A stretch of 64,000 bases of DNA from Aquimarina algicola (GTDB taxonomy: Bacteria > Bacteroidota > Bacteroidia > Flavobacteriales > Flavobacteriaceae): contig NZ_VFWZ01000002.1 of the NCBI RefSeq assembly GCF_006443095.1, forward strand, positions 1,116,001 to 1,180,000, in the 5' to 3' direction. Every line of letters starts with the position of its first letter. The first letter of the stretch is position 1. The position numbers were made by a program, and so were the translations under genes. Positions 26,729 to 35,875 of this stretch are shown piece after piece. Under the pieces are notes generated by a model, which had not been told where the DNA came from, ran no database searches, and saw nothing but the letters and a program-made list of their open reading frames with translations.

Positions 26729-26878
26729 ACTATTTGTTATATATATAACAAATAGTACGAATTTCTATATTTTTACCATAAATGCTTGTTACCTTAGAAA
26801 TAATCCTCAATTTTGTCAAAAGATAAGTATATCAATATTTTGTAATTATAAAATTGATCTAAAGAAATATAATTTTTT

Positions 26879-27871
26879 ATGAAAGTAGCTGTTGTTGGCG
26901 CTACCGGATTGGTAGGCACTGTAATGTTAAAAGTATTAGAAGAGCGTAATTTTCCGATAACGGAATTAATTCCTGTAGCATCAGAGAGGTCTATAGGTAA
27001 AAAAATAACATTCAAAAACACTGATTATTCGATAGTTGGACTTGCTGATGCCATTGCATCACAACCTGATGTAGCCTTATTTTCTGCCGGAGGAAGCACA
27101 TCACTAGAATGGGCGCCAAAATTTGCAGAAGCAGGAATAACAGTTATCGACAACTCTTCTGCCTGGCGAATGGATCCTGACAAAAAACTTGTAGTTCCCG
27201 AAATCAATGCAAAATCACTAACAGTAGACGATAAAATTATAGCCAATCCAAATTGTTCTACAATACAATTGGTTATGGCATTAAGCCCTCTTCATGATCA
27301 ATATAAAATCAATCGTGTTGTTGTCTCTACATATCAGTCTATAACGGGTACTGGTGTAAAAGCAGTTCAACAGTTAGAAAATGAATATAGTGGTACAAAA
27401 GGAGAAATGGCATACCCCTATCCTATCCACAAAAATGCAATCCCACATTGCGATGTGTTTCAAGAAAATGGCTATACCAAAGAAGAAATGAAACTCGTTA
27501 ACGAAACACAAAAAATCCTTGATGATAGAACTATCGCAGTAACCGCTACCGCTATTAGAATACCAGTAGTAGGAGGACATAGCGAAAGTGTAAATTTAGA
27601 ATTCGAAAATGAGTTTAATGAAAGTGAAATTAGAAAACTCCTAAGTGAGACTGGTGGAGTAACCGTACAAGATAATCCCGACACCAATACATATCCAATG
27701 CCAATATATGCCGAAGGAAAAAATGACGTTTTTGTTGGTAGAATCCGTAGAGACCACTCTAGAGAAAATGCTTTGAATATGTGGATTGTATCAGATAATT
27801 TGCGTAAAGGAGCTGCGACCAATGCCGTACAAATTGCAGAATATCTTGTAGAAGAAAAGCTTATCGGTTAA
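26879..27871 (+). CDS. asd: Aspartate-semialdehyde dehydrogenase
   Basis: A 330-residue NADPH enzyme that reduces aspartyl phosphate to the semialdehyde for lysine, threonine and methionine. The Rossmann motif is VGATGLVGTVML; the catalytic Cys is in NPNCSTIQL, and the His in GGHSESVNLEF is the acid/base. Length is typical. Followed by a terminator. Confidence 0.97.
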   Translation: MKVAVVGATGLVGTVMLKVLEERNFPITELIPVASERSIGKKITFKNTDYSIVGLADAIASQPDVALFSAGGSTSLEWAPKFAEAGITVIDNSSAWRMDPDKKLVVPEINAKSLTVDDKIIANPNCSTIQLVMALSPLHDQYKINRVVVSTYQSITGTGVKAVQQLENEYSGTKGEMAYPYPIHKNAIPHCDVFQENGYTKEEMKLVNETQKILDDRTIAVTATAIRIPVVGGHSESVNLEFENEFNESEIRKLLSETGGVTVQDNPDTNTYPMPIYAEGKNDVFVGRIRRDHSRENALNMWIVSDNLRKGAATNAVQIAEYLVEEKLIG

Positions 27872-27897
27872 TAACCATAAATAAAATATATAGTATT

Positions 27898-27936
27898 AAA
27901 ATGCTGGATAATTTTATATTTATTCAGCATTTTTTA
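27898..27936 (+). terminator. Rho-independent terminator after asd
   Basis: AAATGCTG at 27899-27905 region pairs with CAGCATTT (about 27926-27933), with further A-T pairs inside, followed by TTTT. Confidence 0.8.
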
Positions 27937-28419
27937 TGGCAGAATGCCATTCCACCTTATACTATAATCCAGAGTAATTAAAACTCGAATATAGAAATCC
28001 GAAGGCAGAAGAAAGCCGTGGATAGTTTGTGAATAGTGAATGTCAAGAAAACCTCTCATAAGCTTATTTCTCTAGGGGAAGCAGTCTCTTCCCTCACAAT
28101 AAAGCGCACTCATAAACTCCCCCTCTCTTTTACAATCTTTAAATTAGTATTGAGTAAGTCAACATTAAGAAAATACCTCATATACTCCTTCCTCATAACA
28201 AAGCGGTCTCAAAATCTCTTCTGAATATGGAAATCCGTAAAAATCATGACGAATTATTATTGATCTTTGAAAGACAATATGATATAAAACCAACATTATC
28301 GACAACTCAGTACAAATAACTATATACACAAACATCTTTAATTGAATAAAGGTACTTAGTAATAGTTGTTTTATGAGTGATAGAATTTATACAAACACAA
28401 AAAATAAAACAACCTAAAC
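27937..28419. other. 483-bp non-coding region upstream of the decarboxylase
   Basis: No convincing gene. A 62-codon frame (28036-28224) has poor composition and no family sequence. A short hairpin (ggggaag/cttccc near 28075-28095) is visible, and the stretch gtctcaaaa (28206-28214) recurs in the inverted repeat at 30537. I see no clear promoter close to the decarboxylase start; the region may hold regulatory sequence or the decayed remains of another gene. Confidence 0.4.
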
Positions 28420-30474
28420 ATGAATGTACAGAAAAAACATCAGTTTAATGTAGGAAAATGGCTTCCTAAAGATTACGAACTTATCCAAAATCACATCAAG
28501 GGAATCAAATCTTATGTAGCAGCAAACCCATTGAAGTTAACCCCAAATATACTTGCGTTGGACTTGTATGTAAAAAGCCATCCTGAGATAAGTAAATGGT
28601 CCAATGATATGTTTACAGAGGTACCGCCTAAATACCAAAATACTGAATATGGTAATGAACTAAAAAGTTGGGATGAGTTCATTCCTTTATTGAATGGAAT
28701 CATGACCATGACTATGACATTCAATACTTCTGGATGTGTAGGGTTTCCTATCAATGCACTATTGGATTGGGCTATGGGAACATCTTCTGGGCATAAATTC
28801 TTTTTAGATAATGGTGTAAATGAACACTTTAACAAAGTGCTTAACGATTGGAGTTCCTTTTTGATGAGTCCTGCTTCAGTATATGCTGTTACAAACAGTA
28901 ATGAACAGGTAACAAATTACCCCGGACACTTTACGGATCCTCAATATTATTGGCTAAGTGATAATGCTATGGTTGCCTTGGCAAATGCTTTGAATAATGG
29001 AACAAACTATGATAACGATCCGGCAGCAGCAAGAGAAACGTTCATCGAGACATTTAAATGCCCAGACATTTCAGACATACACTATGGGTTTACATGTTGG
29101 GATGATTTCTTTACACGTGAATTCAATTCAGGAATGCGTCCAATTGCTACGGGAACAAATGATATTGCCAATGCTTGTGAATCGGGACCTTATAGAGTAG
29201 CTTATAACGTAAAGCGTTCAGACGATTTTTGGTTAAAAGGACAACCATATTCATTAATCAATATCTTTAATGAATCAGATGGCAACACACCTTTAACCGA
29301 CAAATATGAAGGTGGAACAATTTATCAAGCTTTTTTAAGTGCAGAGAGCTATCATAGGTGGCATAGCCCTGTAGATGGTATTGTAAAAACAGTGTACGAC
29401 ACAGCGAGTCAAAAACCATTTAACAGTACGTATTATTCAGAATTATTGCCAGAAAACCCATTAAATTTAGATCCTTCCGGACCCAATGAGTCACAAGGAT
29501 ATATTTCGAATGTAGCCACGAGAGGAATAATTGAAATCACATCGAACAACCCAGCAATTGGGGATATGTGTGTAATCCCAATTGGTATGGCCGAATGTGC
29601 TACTTGTGATATCACAGTAAAGCCTGAACAACCTGTTAGCAAAGGAGATCAAATTGGGATGTTTCACTTTGGAGGATCTACACATCTCTTGGTTTTTCAG
29701 AAGGATATTAATTTCCTATTCGACTACAATGGGGAACGTCCGGGATTGAGTGCGAGTAATATCCCAGTCAACTCAAAAATAGCTACTGTTGTTAAAAAAA
29801 CTCTAGAATACCCTACTACTTTTGGACAGAGTGGTGTACGCATTGGAGAAATAGATACTACTAACAACAATGCGGGAGCGATATTGGCGGTTGTGCCCTC
29901 TAGTGATTCTGCATACCCAATTAATGTAGGAAACAGCAAAGGGCAATATCTCTGGGGAGTAGATGCAAAAGGACAAATAAATACAAAAAAAGGTACCATA
30001 CAACCAATAGATAATCAAGCTTCAAGTAACTTGCACATTAATTTTCCAGAATCAGGAAGTAGCGGATATATTATTGGTGAAAATCCGAATGATAATATAT
30101 GTGCAGCTCTAAAGATTGTGGTTCCCTCTCCTGATTGTCAGAATTGGCCATTAGTGGTGTCAGACGCATCAGGAAATACACTCTGGGCAATTGATTGCCA
30201 AGGAAATCAAAACACTAATACTCCAATCCCTTCGGAAACGTCGGATTTGATGAACATGCCATACCCTTCTACTCAAGGAGGGTCAAATGCCTTAGTAATC
30301 GGTAATGTGACTAGAACTCTAGGATGCTACGGTGGTATCTCGATTATTGTACCAGAATCTGCGAATGATAGTGATATTTATGCCATTGCAGTGGTCGATG
30401 CTAGCGGAAGTCTTCTATGGGGAGTAGATAAGGCAGGTAACGAAGAAGTAGCTAAATCCCTAATTGAACAATAG
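28420..30474 (+). CDS. Phosphatidylserine/PsiD-type decarboxylase with three C-terminal repeats
   Basis: A 684-residue pyruvoyl-type decarboxylase. Residues ~40-165 match the N-terminal helper domain of the PsiD (L-tryptophan decarboxylase)-type subgroup; ~190-440 are the catalytic domain, with DDFFTREF, SYHRWHSPVDG (His312 and His315) and FHFGGSTHLLVF, where Ser420 would become the pyruvoyl group after self-cleavage. There is no membrane helix or signal peptide, so it is soluble and probably acts on a free amino acid, not phosphatidylserine. Residues ~465-684 hold three repeats spaced about 76 residues, each ending LWGVDAKGQ, LWAIDCQGN or LWGVDKAGN. That extension is not part of the known enzyme. 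Monocistronic, bordered by non-coding DNA on both sides, which suggests acquisition (inference). Confidence 0.85.
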   Translation: MNVQKKHQFNVGKWLPKDYELIQNHIKGIKSYVAANPLKLTPNILALDLYVKSHPEISKWSNDMFTEVPPKYQNTEYGNELKSWDEFIPLLNGIMTMTMTFNTSGCVGFPINALLDWAMGTSSGHKFFLDNGVNEHFNKVLNDWSSFLMSPASVYAVTNSNEQVTNYPGHFTDPQYYWLSDNAMVALANALNNGTNYDNDPAAARETFIETFKCPDISDIHYGFTCWDDFFTREFNSGMRPIATGTNDIANACESGPYRVAYNVKRSDDFWLKGQPYSLINIFNESDGNTPLTDKYEGGTIYQAFLSAESYHRWHSPVDGIVKTVYDTASQKPFNSTYYSELLPENPLNLDPSGPNESQGYISNVATRGIIEITSNNPAIGDMCVIPIGMAECATCDITVKPEQPVSKGDQIGMFHFGGSTHLLVFQKDINFLFDYNGERPGLSASNIPVNSKIATVVKKTLEYPTTFGQSGVRIGEIDTTNNNAGAILAVVPSSDSAYPINVGNSKGQYLWGVDAKGQINTKKGTIQPIDNQASSNLHINFPESGSSGYIIGENPNDNICAALKIVVPSPDCQNWPLVVSDASGNTLWAIDCQGNQNTNTPIPSETSDLMNMPYPSTQGGSNALVIGNVTRTLGCYGGISIIVPESANDSDIYAIAVVDASGSLLWGVDKAGNEEVAKSLIEQ

Positions 30475-30536
30475 AAAATGTATGTAGAAGGATAGTAAAA
30501 CTGCATAAAGTGTATCAAAACGCACTTTATACTAAC

Positions 30537-30651
30537 CGTCAGCCTGTCTCAAAACCTTACTTTTTAATTTTAGTATTCAAACATATATCCTTAAAAGGTA
30601 CTAAATACAAAGTTATCAAAGAAGTAAAATGAGTTTTGAAACAGGCTGACG
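30537..30651. repeat. MITE-like inverted repeat, 115 bp
   Basis: The left arm CGTCAGCCTGTCTCAAAAC (30537-30555) and the right arm GTTTTGAAACAGGCTGACG (30633-30651) are complementary over 19 bp with one mismatch. About 77 bp lie inside, with no ORF. The tip sequence recalls terminal inverted repeats of insertion sequences in Bacteroidota, so a miniature transposable element is likely; no T-run follows, so it is not a typical terminator. No certain target duplication is visible. Confidence 0.6.
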
Positions 30652-30883
30652 TTGTGCTTAATTATTGCCTTGTTTTTCGCTCATTTTTGAATGTATTTCA
30701 AATACTTTTTCTGGTCATAAGCCAAAACCAATAAGTATATTTAGTTGCTTATTTTATTCCCAAAGTATTAAAATGTCTGAAAATAACTGTCTGAAAAAAA
30801 GGTAACAAACTCAAAAAGTTCGCTCAAAGAGTTATCAAACAACTTTTTATGCTTTATTTAGCATTTATAGTTCCATCTTTTGA

Positions 30884-30891
30884 TAGATTTG
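30884..30891 (+). promoter_or_regulatory. -7 box of the prolyl oligopeptidase gene
   Basis: TAGATTTG fits TAnnTTTG and lies 25 bp before the ATG. No clear -33 TTG. Confidence 0.4.
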
Positions 30892-30915
30892 TGAATCACT
30901 TTAACTAAATACATC

Positions 30916-33084
30916 ATGAAAAGAACGTTCTTCGCATTATCTGTTATTGCATTAGCAATAGCATGTAAAAATGAACCCAAAGAAGAAACCACCAAAAATT
31001 CTATCGCATTGAACTATCCAGAAACTAAAAAAGTAGATACTGTAGATACTTATTTTGATACTCCTGTAAAAGATCCTTACCGCTGGTTAGAAGATGATCG
31101 AAGTACAGAAACAGAGCAATGGGTAAAAACGCAAAACAAAACTACTTTTGGTTATTTTGACAATATTCCTTTTAGAGAAGACCTAAAGAAAAGACTCTCT
31201 GACCTATGGAACTATGAAAAAGTAAGCGCTCCATTCAAAGAAGGAGAGTATACTTATTTTTACAAAAACAATGGTTTACAAAATCAATATGTAATATATC
31301 GCTTCAAAAATGAAGGAGATGAACCTGAAGTTTTTTTAGATCCAAATACTTTTAGTGAAGACGGAACTACTTCTCTTGGAGGTGTTAGTTTTTCTAAAAA
31401 TGGAAAGCTTGTTGCCTATTCAATTTCTGAAGGCGGAAGCGATTGGCGAAAAATCATTATTAAAAATGCAGAGACCAAAGAAATTGTAGAAGATACTCTG
31501 ATAGATATTAAGTTCTCTGGTATCTCCTGGAAGAGTAATGATGGGTTCTATTATTCTAGCTACGACAAACCTAAAGGAAGTGAACTTTCTGCAAAAACTG
31601 ATCAGCACAAAGTATATTACCACAAGTTAGGAACATCACAAAAAGATGATGCTCTTATTTTTGGAGGTACTCCCGAAGAAAAACATCGTTATGTGGGCGC
31701 ATCTGTAACAGAAGATGATAAATATCTAATTATTTCTGCCAGTATCTCTACATCTGGTAATAAACTCTTTATCAAAGACCTTACTAAACCCAATAGTAAG
31801 TTAATTACTATTTTGGATCATACAAAAAGTGATACTTATGTTATCGAAAATGTTGGTTCTAAGCTATACTTGGTAACCAATCTTGATGCTCCGAATCAAA
31901 AGATAGTAACTGTAGATGCTGCAAATCCAACTCCTGAAAACTGGAAAGATTTTATTCCTGAAACAGAAAATGTACTTAGTCCAAGTATTGGTGGAGGTCA
32001 TTTTTTTACTGAATATATGGTTGATGCAGTTTCCAAAGTACTTCAATATGATTATGATGGAAAACTTGTTAGAGAAATCAAACTCCCGGGTGTAGGAAAC
32101 GTCAACGGCTTTAACGCTAAAAAAGAAGAAACAGAACTATACTACACATTCACAAATTATAAAACTCCTTCAAGTATCTACAAATATAACATAACAGAAG
32201 GGACTTCAGAATTATACCGAGGGCCAAAAATCGACTTTAATCCTGAAAACTATGAGAGCAAGCAGGTATTTTATACCTCTAAAGATGGAACCAAAGTACC
32301 TATGATCATCACTCATAAAAAAGGACTAGAACTTAATGGAAAAAACCCAACAATATTATACGGATACGGTGGGTTTAATATTAGTCTAACACCTTCGTTT
32401 AGTATTGCAAATGCTGTTTGGATGGAACAAGGAGGAATTTATGCTGTTCCTAATTTAAGAGGAGGAGGAGAATATGGAAAAAAATGGCATACTGCAGGAA
32501 CTAAAATGCAAAAACAAAATGTTTTTGATGATTTTATCGCCGCAGCAGAATATTTAATCGAAAACAAATATACTTCTAGTGATTATCTTGCAATTAGAGG
32601 AGGATCAAACGGAGGGCTTCTTGTTGGAGCAACAATGACACAAAGACCGGATTTAATGAAAGTGGCCTTGCCAGCAGTTGGTGTACTAGACATGTTACGT
32701 TATCATACATTTACTGCTGGAGCAGGATGGGCTTATGATTATGGTACTGCAGAAGATAGTAAAGAAATGTTTGAGTATCTTAAAGGGTACTCACCCATAC
32801 ACAATGTAAAAGAAGGAGTACAATATCCTGCTACTTTGATCACTACAGGAGATCATGATGATCGAGTTGTACCTGCACATTCTTTTAAATTTGCTGCAGA
32901 ACTTCAAGAAAAGCAATCGGGTTCTAATCCTACATTAATAAGAATTGAAACCAATGCCGGGCATGGAGCAGGAACTCCCGTAAGCAAAACTATAGAGCAA
33001 TATGCTGATATATTTGGTTTTACACTTTTTAATATGGGATACGAAGTATTACCAGAAAAAGTAAATACCGAAATAAAAGGGTAA
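30916..33084 (+). CDS. Prolyl oligopeptidase family serine peptidase (S9A), lipoprotein
   Basis: A 722-residue peptidase that cuts short peptides after proline. The N terminus is a lipoprotein signal with lipobox AIAC (Cys17), so it is membrane anchored, probably periplasmic. The seven-bladed propeller (about 80-440) precedes the hydrolase domain. Catalytic residues: Ser564 in [11 protein letters not shown], Asp648/649 in DHDDRVVP and His683 in NAGHGAG. The family sequence [11 protein letters not shown] occurs near residue 55. Own promoter and terminator. Confidence 0.96.
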   Translation: MKRTFFALSVIALAIACKNEPKEETTKNSIALNYPETKKVDTVDTYFDTPVKDPYRWLEDDRSTETEQWVKTQNKTTFGYFDNIPFREDLKKRLSDLWNYEKVSAPFKEGEYTYFYKNNGLQNQYVIYRFKNEGDEPEVFLDPNTFSEDGTTSLGGVSFSKNGKLVAYSISEGGSDWRKIIIKNAETKEIVEDTLIDIKFSGISWKSNDGFYYSSYDKPKGSELSAKTDQHKVYYHKLGTSQKDDALIFGGTPEEKHRYVGASVTEDDKYLIISASISTSGNKLFIKDLTKPNSKLITILDHTKSDTYVIENVGSKLYLVTNLDAPNQKIVTVDAANPTPENWKDFIPETENVLSPSIGGGHFFTEYMVDAVSKVLQYDYDGKLVREIKLPGVGNVNGFNAKKEETELYYTFTNYKTPSSIYKYNITEGTSELYRGPKIDFNPENYESKQVFYTSKDGTKVPMIITHKKGLELNGKNPTILYGYGGFNISLTPSFSIANAVWMEQGGIYAVPNLRGGGEYGKKWHTAGTKMQKQNVFDDFIAAAEYLIENKYTSSDYLAIRGGSNGGLLVGATMTQRPDLMKVALPAVGVLDMLRYHTFTAGAGWAYDYGTAEDSKEMFEYLKGYSPIHNVKEGVQYPATLITTGDHDDRVVPAHSFKFAAELQEKQSGSNPTLIRIETNAGHGAGTPVSKTIEQYADIFGFTLFNMGYEVLPEKVNTEIKG

Positions 33085-33109
33085 AAATCCTTTTTTAAAA
33101 GTTTTATTA

Positions 33110-33144
33110 AAAAATCCGCTTTCTCTAGAGAAAGCGGATTTTTT
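33110..33144 (+). terminator. Rho-independent terminator
   Basis: A nearly perfect palindrome (AAATCCGCTTTCTC and complement around tag) followed by TTTTTT; about 26 bp after the peptidase stop codon and 26 bp before the next gene. Confidence 0.92.
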
Positions 33145-33169
33145 ATGTCAAAGTTCAATATATTTGAAT

Positions 33170-34129
33170 ATGCTTAAAGTCCAGAACATTTCTTTTGCTT
33201 ACGATACAAAACCTGTATTACAAAACATCAGTTTTACGATTACACCCGGTCAACATATTGCACTCATCGGTGCTAGTGGTTGCGGAAAAAGTACTTTGCT
33301 GAAAGTAATTTATGGACTCTTACATGTAGAAGAAGGAAGTTTATTCTGGAATGGTAAACAATTAATGGGCCCTAATTACAATTTGGTTCCCGGCGAAGAG
33401 AACATGAAATATCTCTCTCAAGGGTTTGAACTACAACCATATCGTTCTGTAGAAGAAAATATAGGACAATATCTTTCTAGTTTTGAACCAGAATTAAAAT
33501 CAGGGCGTGTTAATGAACTTCTAGAGATTGTAGAAATGGTTGATTTTGCAAAAACAAAAGTAGAAAACCTAAGCGGAGGGCAAAAACAAAGAGTTGCTTT
33601 GGCAAAAGCTCTAGCCAAAAGACCCGAACTACTATTATTAGACGAACCCTTTGGCAATATTGATAATTTTAGGCGTAGTTCATTGAGAAGAAATCTATTT
33701 AGATATCTAAACCGTAATAAAATAACCAGCATTACCGCTACTCATGACAAAACCGATATCCTTTCGTTTACAGATGAGACTATTGTGATAAAACATGGTA
33801 AAATTATTGCTCAAAAAAATACAATATCGTTATACCAAAACCCTACAGATTATTATACAGCATCCCTTTTTGGCGAAGTCAATCAAATACCTAAATCTTA
33901 TCTGACAGGTATTGAAAATGACAAGGACACTATATTACTATACCCTCATGAAATAAAAGCGAGTACAAAATCTCATCTCAAAGCAAGAGTCAAAAACTCT
34001 TATTTCAAAGGCAGTCATTATTTGATCGAAGCCGTGTTTAATAATACCGTACTGTTTTTTGAACATCATACAGCAATGAAAGCCCCGGAAACAATCGGAA
34101 TTCAATTCTCAAAAAGCATTGCTAAGTAA
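33170..34129 (+). CDS. ABC transporter ATP-binding protein, orphan
   Basis: A 319-residue ATPase. Walker A is GASGCGKST, the Q-loop is LSQGFEL, the signature is LSGGQKQRVALAKALA and Walker B is LLLLDEPFGNID. The C-terminal ~90 residues resemble the regulatory TOBE-like domain of PotA/FbpC importers. No permease or binding protein is nearby. A TTG at 33164 is possible, but ATG 33170 is preferred. The next gene is the double-glycine-leader peptide, 101 bp downstream on the same strand, but this ATPase lacks the C39 peptidase domain expected of its exporter, so a link is not established. Confidence 0.9.
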   Translation: MLKVQNISFAYDTKPVLQNISFTITPGQHIALIGASGCGKSTLLKVIYGLLHVEEGSLFWNGKQLMGPNYNLVPGEENMKYLSQGFELQPYRSVEENIGQYLSSFEPELKSGRVNELLEIVEMVDFAKTKVENLSGGQKQRVALAKALAKRPELLLLDEPFGNIDNFRRSSLRRNLFRYLNRNKITSITATHDKTDILSFTDETIVIKHGKIIAQKNTISLYQNPTDYYTASLFGEVNQIPKSYLTGIENDKDTILLYPHEIKASTKSHLKARVKNSYFKGSHYLIEAVFNNTVLFFEHHTAMKAPETIGIQFSKSIAK

Positions 34130-34230
34130 TTAAATTTCATTACCTTAACACTTACATATTATTGTAACCAACTTAGACACAAAACCTGAGTGTCTCTAAT
34201 GTTCAGGACATACACAAATTAAAAATTCGT

Positions 34231-34434
34231 ATGATGTTAAAAAGCATTTTAAAAATTAACGGTGTTCAAGAGTTAAACAGAAAAGAGCAACAATCTGTTT
34301 CAGGAGGTAACAGAAATCCTGTTTTCTTTGGTTGTGAAAGCATCCCAGGTGCAACCTGTGCAACAGGTAGAATTTGTTGTCAAGACGTTTGTGTGAGACC
34401 AGATAATATTATCTGCGATCCAGACTTCTTCTAG
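34231..34434 (+). CDS. Double-glycine-leader peptide with knottin-like six-cysteine core
   Basis: A 67-residue precursor. The leader (residues 1-26) reads MMLKSILKINGVQELNRKEQ and ends VSGG, the double-glycine cleavage motif of bacteriocin-type peptides; cleavage after Gly26 would release a 41-residue peptide. The core has six cysteines at 35, 43, 49, 50, 54 and 62, spacing C-x7-C-x5-CC-x3-C-x7-C, matching an inhibitor-cystine-knot pattern. A C39-peptidase ABC exporter (PCAT) should process it; none is visible here. The peptide might be a bacteriocin, toxin or signalling factor (inference). ATG 34231 or the adjacent ATG may be used. A terminator follows. Confidence 0.82.
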   Translation: MMLKSILKINGVQELNRKEQQSVSGGNRNPVFFGCESIPGATCATGRICCQDVCVRPDNIICDPDFF

Positions 34435-34456
34435 TTTTAAATAAAATTAAAAGCAT

Positions 34457-34502
34457 AATTCTACTAGCTCTATTTTAATGAGTTAGTAGAATTATATTTT
34501 TT
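34457..34502 (+). terminator. Rho-independent terminator after the leader-peptide gene
   Basis: AATTCTACTAGCTC (34457-34470) pairs with GAGTTAGTAGAATT (34480-34493), one mismatch, followed by a T-rich run. Confidence 0.85.
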
Positions 34503-34669
34503 TAATCATAACATATTGAATAATAGACTCATAAGTGTAGAACCACTTGTTTAATCAAAATAATAGATTAATTTTCTAAAACCTAAAAGTATACTTTTTG
34601 TATGCTATATTATTTCATTGTACCCTTAATGTAACCCTTCTCCCAAATACAAAATCGCATTTATGATAA

Positions 34670-34677
34670 TAACTTTG
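34670..34677 (+). promoter_or_regulatory. -7 box of the T9SS-exported gene
   Basis: TAACTTTG fits TAnnTTTG, 25 bp before the ATG at 34702. No clear -33 element. Confidence 0.4.
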
Positions 34678-34701
34678 TTGCACTAACTTAAATATATTAT
34701 T

Positions 34702-35820
34702 ATGAAATGCAAATCATGTTTATCTCTCTTTTTGATTCTACTATTTTATGTCAACACTATCTTCTCACAATGGAACCCCAAGCATCCTAGCTGGACAGAT
34801 AGTTATGCTGCCAATGGTTTTTGCTGGTGCGATACTACTTTTGACCACAATCTCGACGATATTAATGTAGCTTCTGTAACCATTAATGGAGTAAAGAGAA
34901 ATCTTCGGGATGTTTGTGATGAATTAAAAAAGCATCCAAAATACAGAGCTTATAAAAATGGAGATGCTCCATATAATGATATTCAATGTGGAAACGGCCC
35001 GGCAAACGACGCTCCGGATGAGGCAGGATGTCCCGGTCGCACAGACTTGGGGTCTCAAGGATGCAATCAAAAAGGCCCCAAATTTGATATGAATTGGTTA
35101 TCATCCAGGCCAAGGTTTGGGGGAGGCAATACTAATGTAAATGGAACTGTAACTATAAAAGGCCAAAGTATTAATAAATACGTAAGTTCTGAAGGAGGCT
35201 TTGGACCAATGCGCGCAAATTATACTCAGGCAGGAAATACAGAACAATTTACTGTAGCACCTGCAGGAAATGGCACAATAAGCTTAAAAGGAAATAATGG
35301 AAAGTATGTAAGCTCTGAAAACGGAAAAAAAGCAATGACCTGTAATCGTAATGCTGTGGGGGCTTGGGAAAAATTTAGATTAGAATCCTTAGGAGGGGAT
35401 CTCTATGCGATAAAAGGGAATAATAATAAATACGTAAGTCATGAAAATGGAAAAAATACAGGAATTACATGTAACCGAAATGCTATCGGTTCATGGGAAA
35501 AGTTTATTATAACAGGGCTTAATAACAAATCTAATTTGCAAGCGGTAGACAACAAGCAAAACGTTACTATTTTCCCTAATCCGGCAGTGACCAATGATCT
35601 TAATGTACAAATCGATATCCTTGAAGATACTCATGGTACTGTAGAAATTACAACTCCTGATGGGAAAAGTATAAAACAAAAAGATTTGGGTATATTAAAA
35701 AAAGGATCTACTTCTATCCTACTAAATGACTTAAAAAACTCAGTTGCTACAAAAGGGTTATATTTTGTGAATATCAAATTAGGTAAAAAAACTATTGTAA
35801 AACAGGTTATGATAGAATAA
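34702..35820 (+). CDS. T9SS-secreted protein with Cys-rich N-terminal domain and beta-trefoil (fascin-like) domain
   Basis: A 372-residue exported protein. A Sec signal peptide (residues 1-22, ending at about IFSQ) is followed by a Cys-rich domain (about 25-135) with a run of Trp, Cys and Asp residues that I do not recognise. Residues ~145-273 form three repeats of about 42 residues, each with K-x-N-KYVS-x-E-x-G and CNRNA-x-G-x-WEKF, matching a single fascin-like beta-trefoil. The C terminus (~285-372) is a type A T9SS sorting domain (VTIFPNPA, then GLYFVNIKLG). It is therefore delivered to the cell surface or medium, perhaps binding glycans. Own terminator, own -7 box. Confidence 0.88.
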   Translation: MKCKSCLSLFLILLFYVNTIFSQWNPKHPSWTDSYAANGFCWCDTTFDHNLDDINVASVTINGVKRNLRDVCDELKKHPKYRAYKNGDAPYNDIQCGNGPANDAPDEAGCPGRTDLGSQGCNQKGPKFDMNWLSSRPRFGGGNTNVNGTVTIKGQSINKYVSSEGGFGPMRANYTQAGNTEQFTVAPAGNGTISLKGNNGKYVSSENGKKAMTCNRNAVGAWEKFRLESLGGDLYAIKGNNNKYVSHENGKNTGITCNRNAIGSWEKFIITGLNNKSNLQAVDNKQNVTIFPNPAVTNDLNVQIDILEDTHGTVEITTPDGKSIKQKDLGILKKGSTSILLNDLKNSVATKGLYFVNIKLGKKTIVKQVMIE

Positions 35821-35840
35821 TATATCATTACCAAAATGAT

Positions 35841-35875
35841 AAAAGAGATTGTCTAAAAAGCAATCTCTTTTTTAT
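35841..35875. terminator. Bidirectional terminator
   Basis: AAAAGAGATTG (35841-35851) pairs with CAATCTCTTTT (35861-35871), T-run on both strands; the 3' end of the reverse-strand gene overlaps it. Confidence 0.88.

Larger units (their letters stand above)
30475..30915. other. Intergenic region (441 bp) between the decarboxylase and prolyl oligopeptidase
   Basis: Apart from the 115-bp inverted repeat, there is a weak hairpin (aaagtg...cactttat, about 30507-30529) that might end the decarboxylase transcript, and a -7-like box near its right end. No gene seen. Confidence 0.5.

Noticed and set aside
28036..28224. A 62-codon open frame upstream of the decarboxylase
   Set aside because: Amino-acid composition is atypical, it has no homology I recognise and no RBS or promoter; probably chance.
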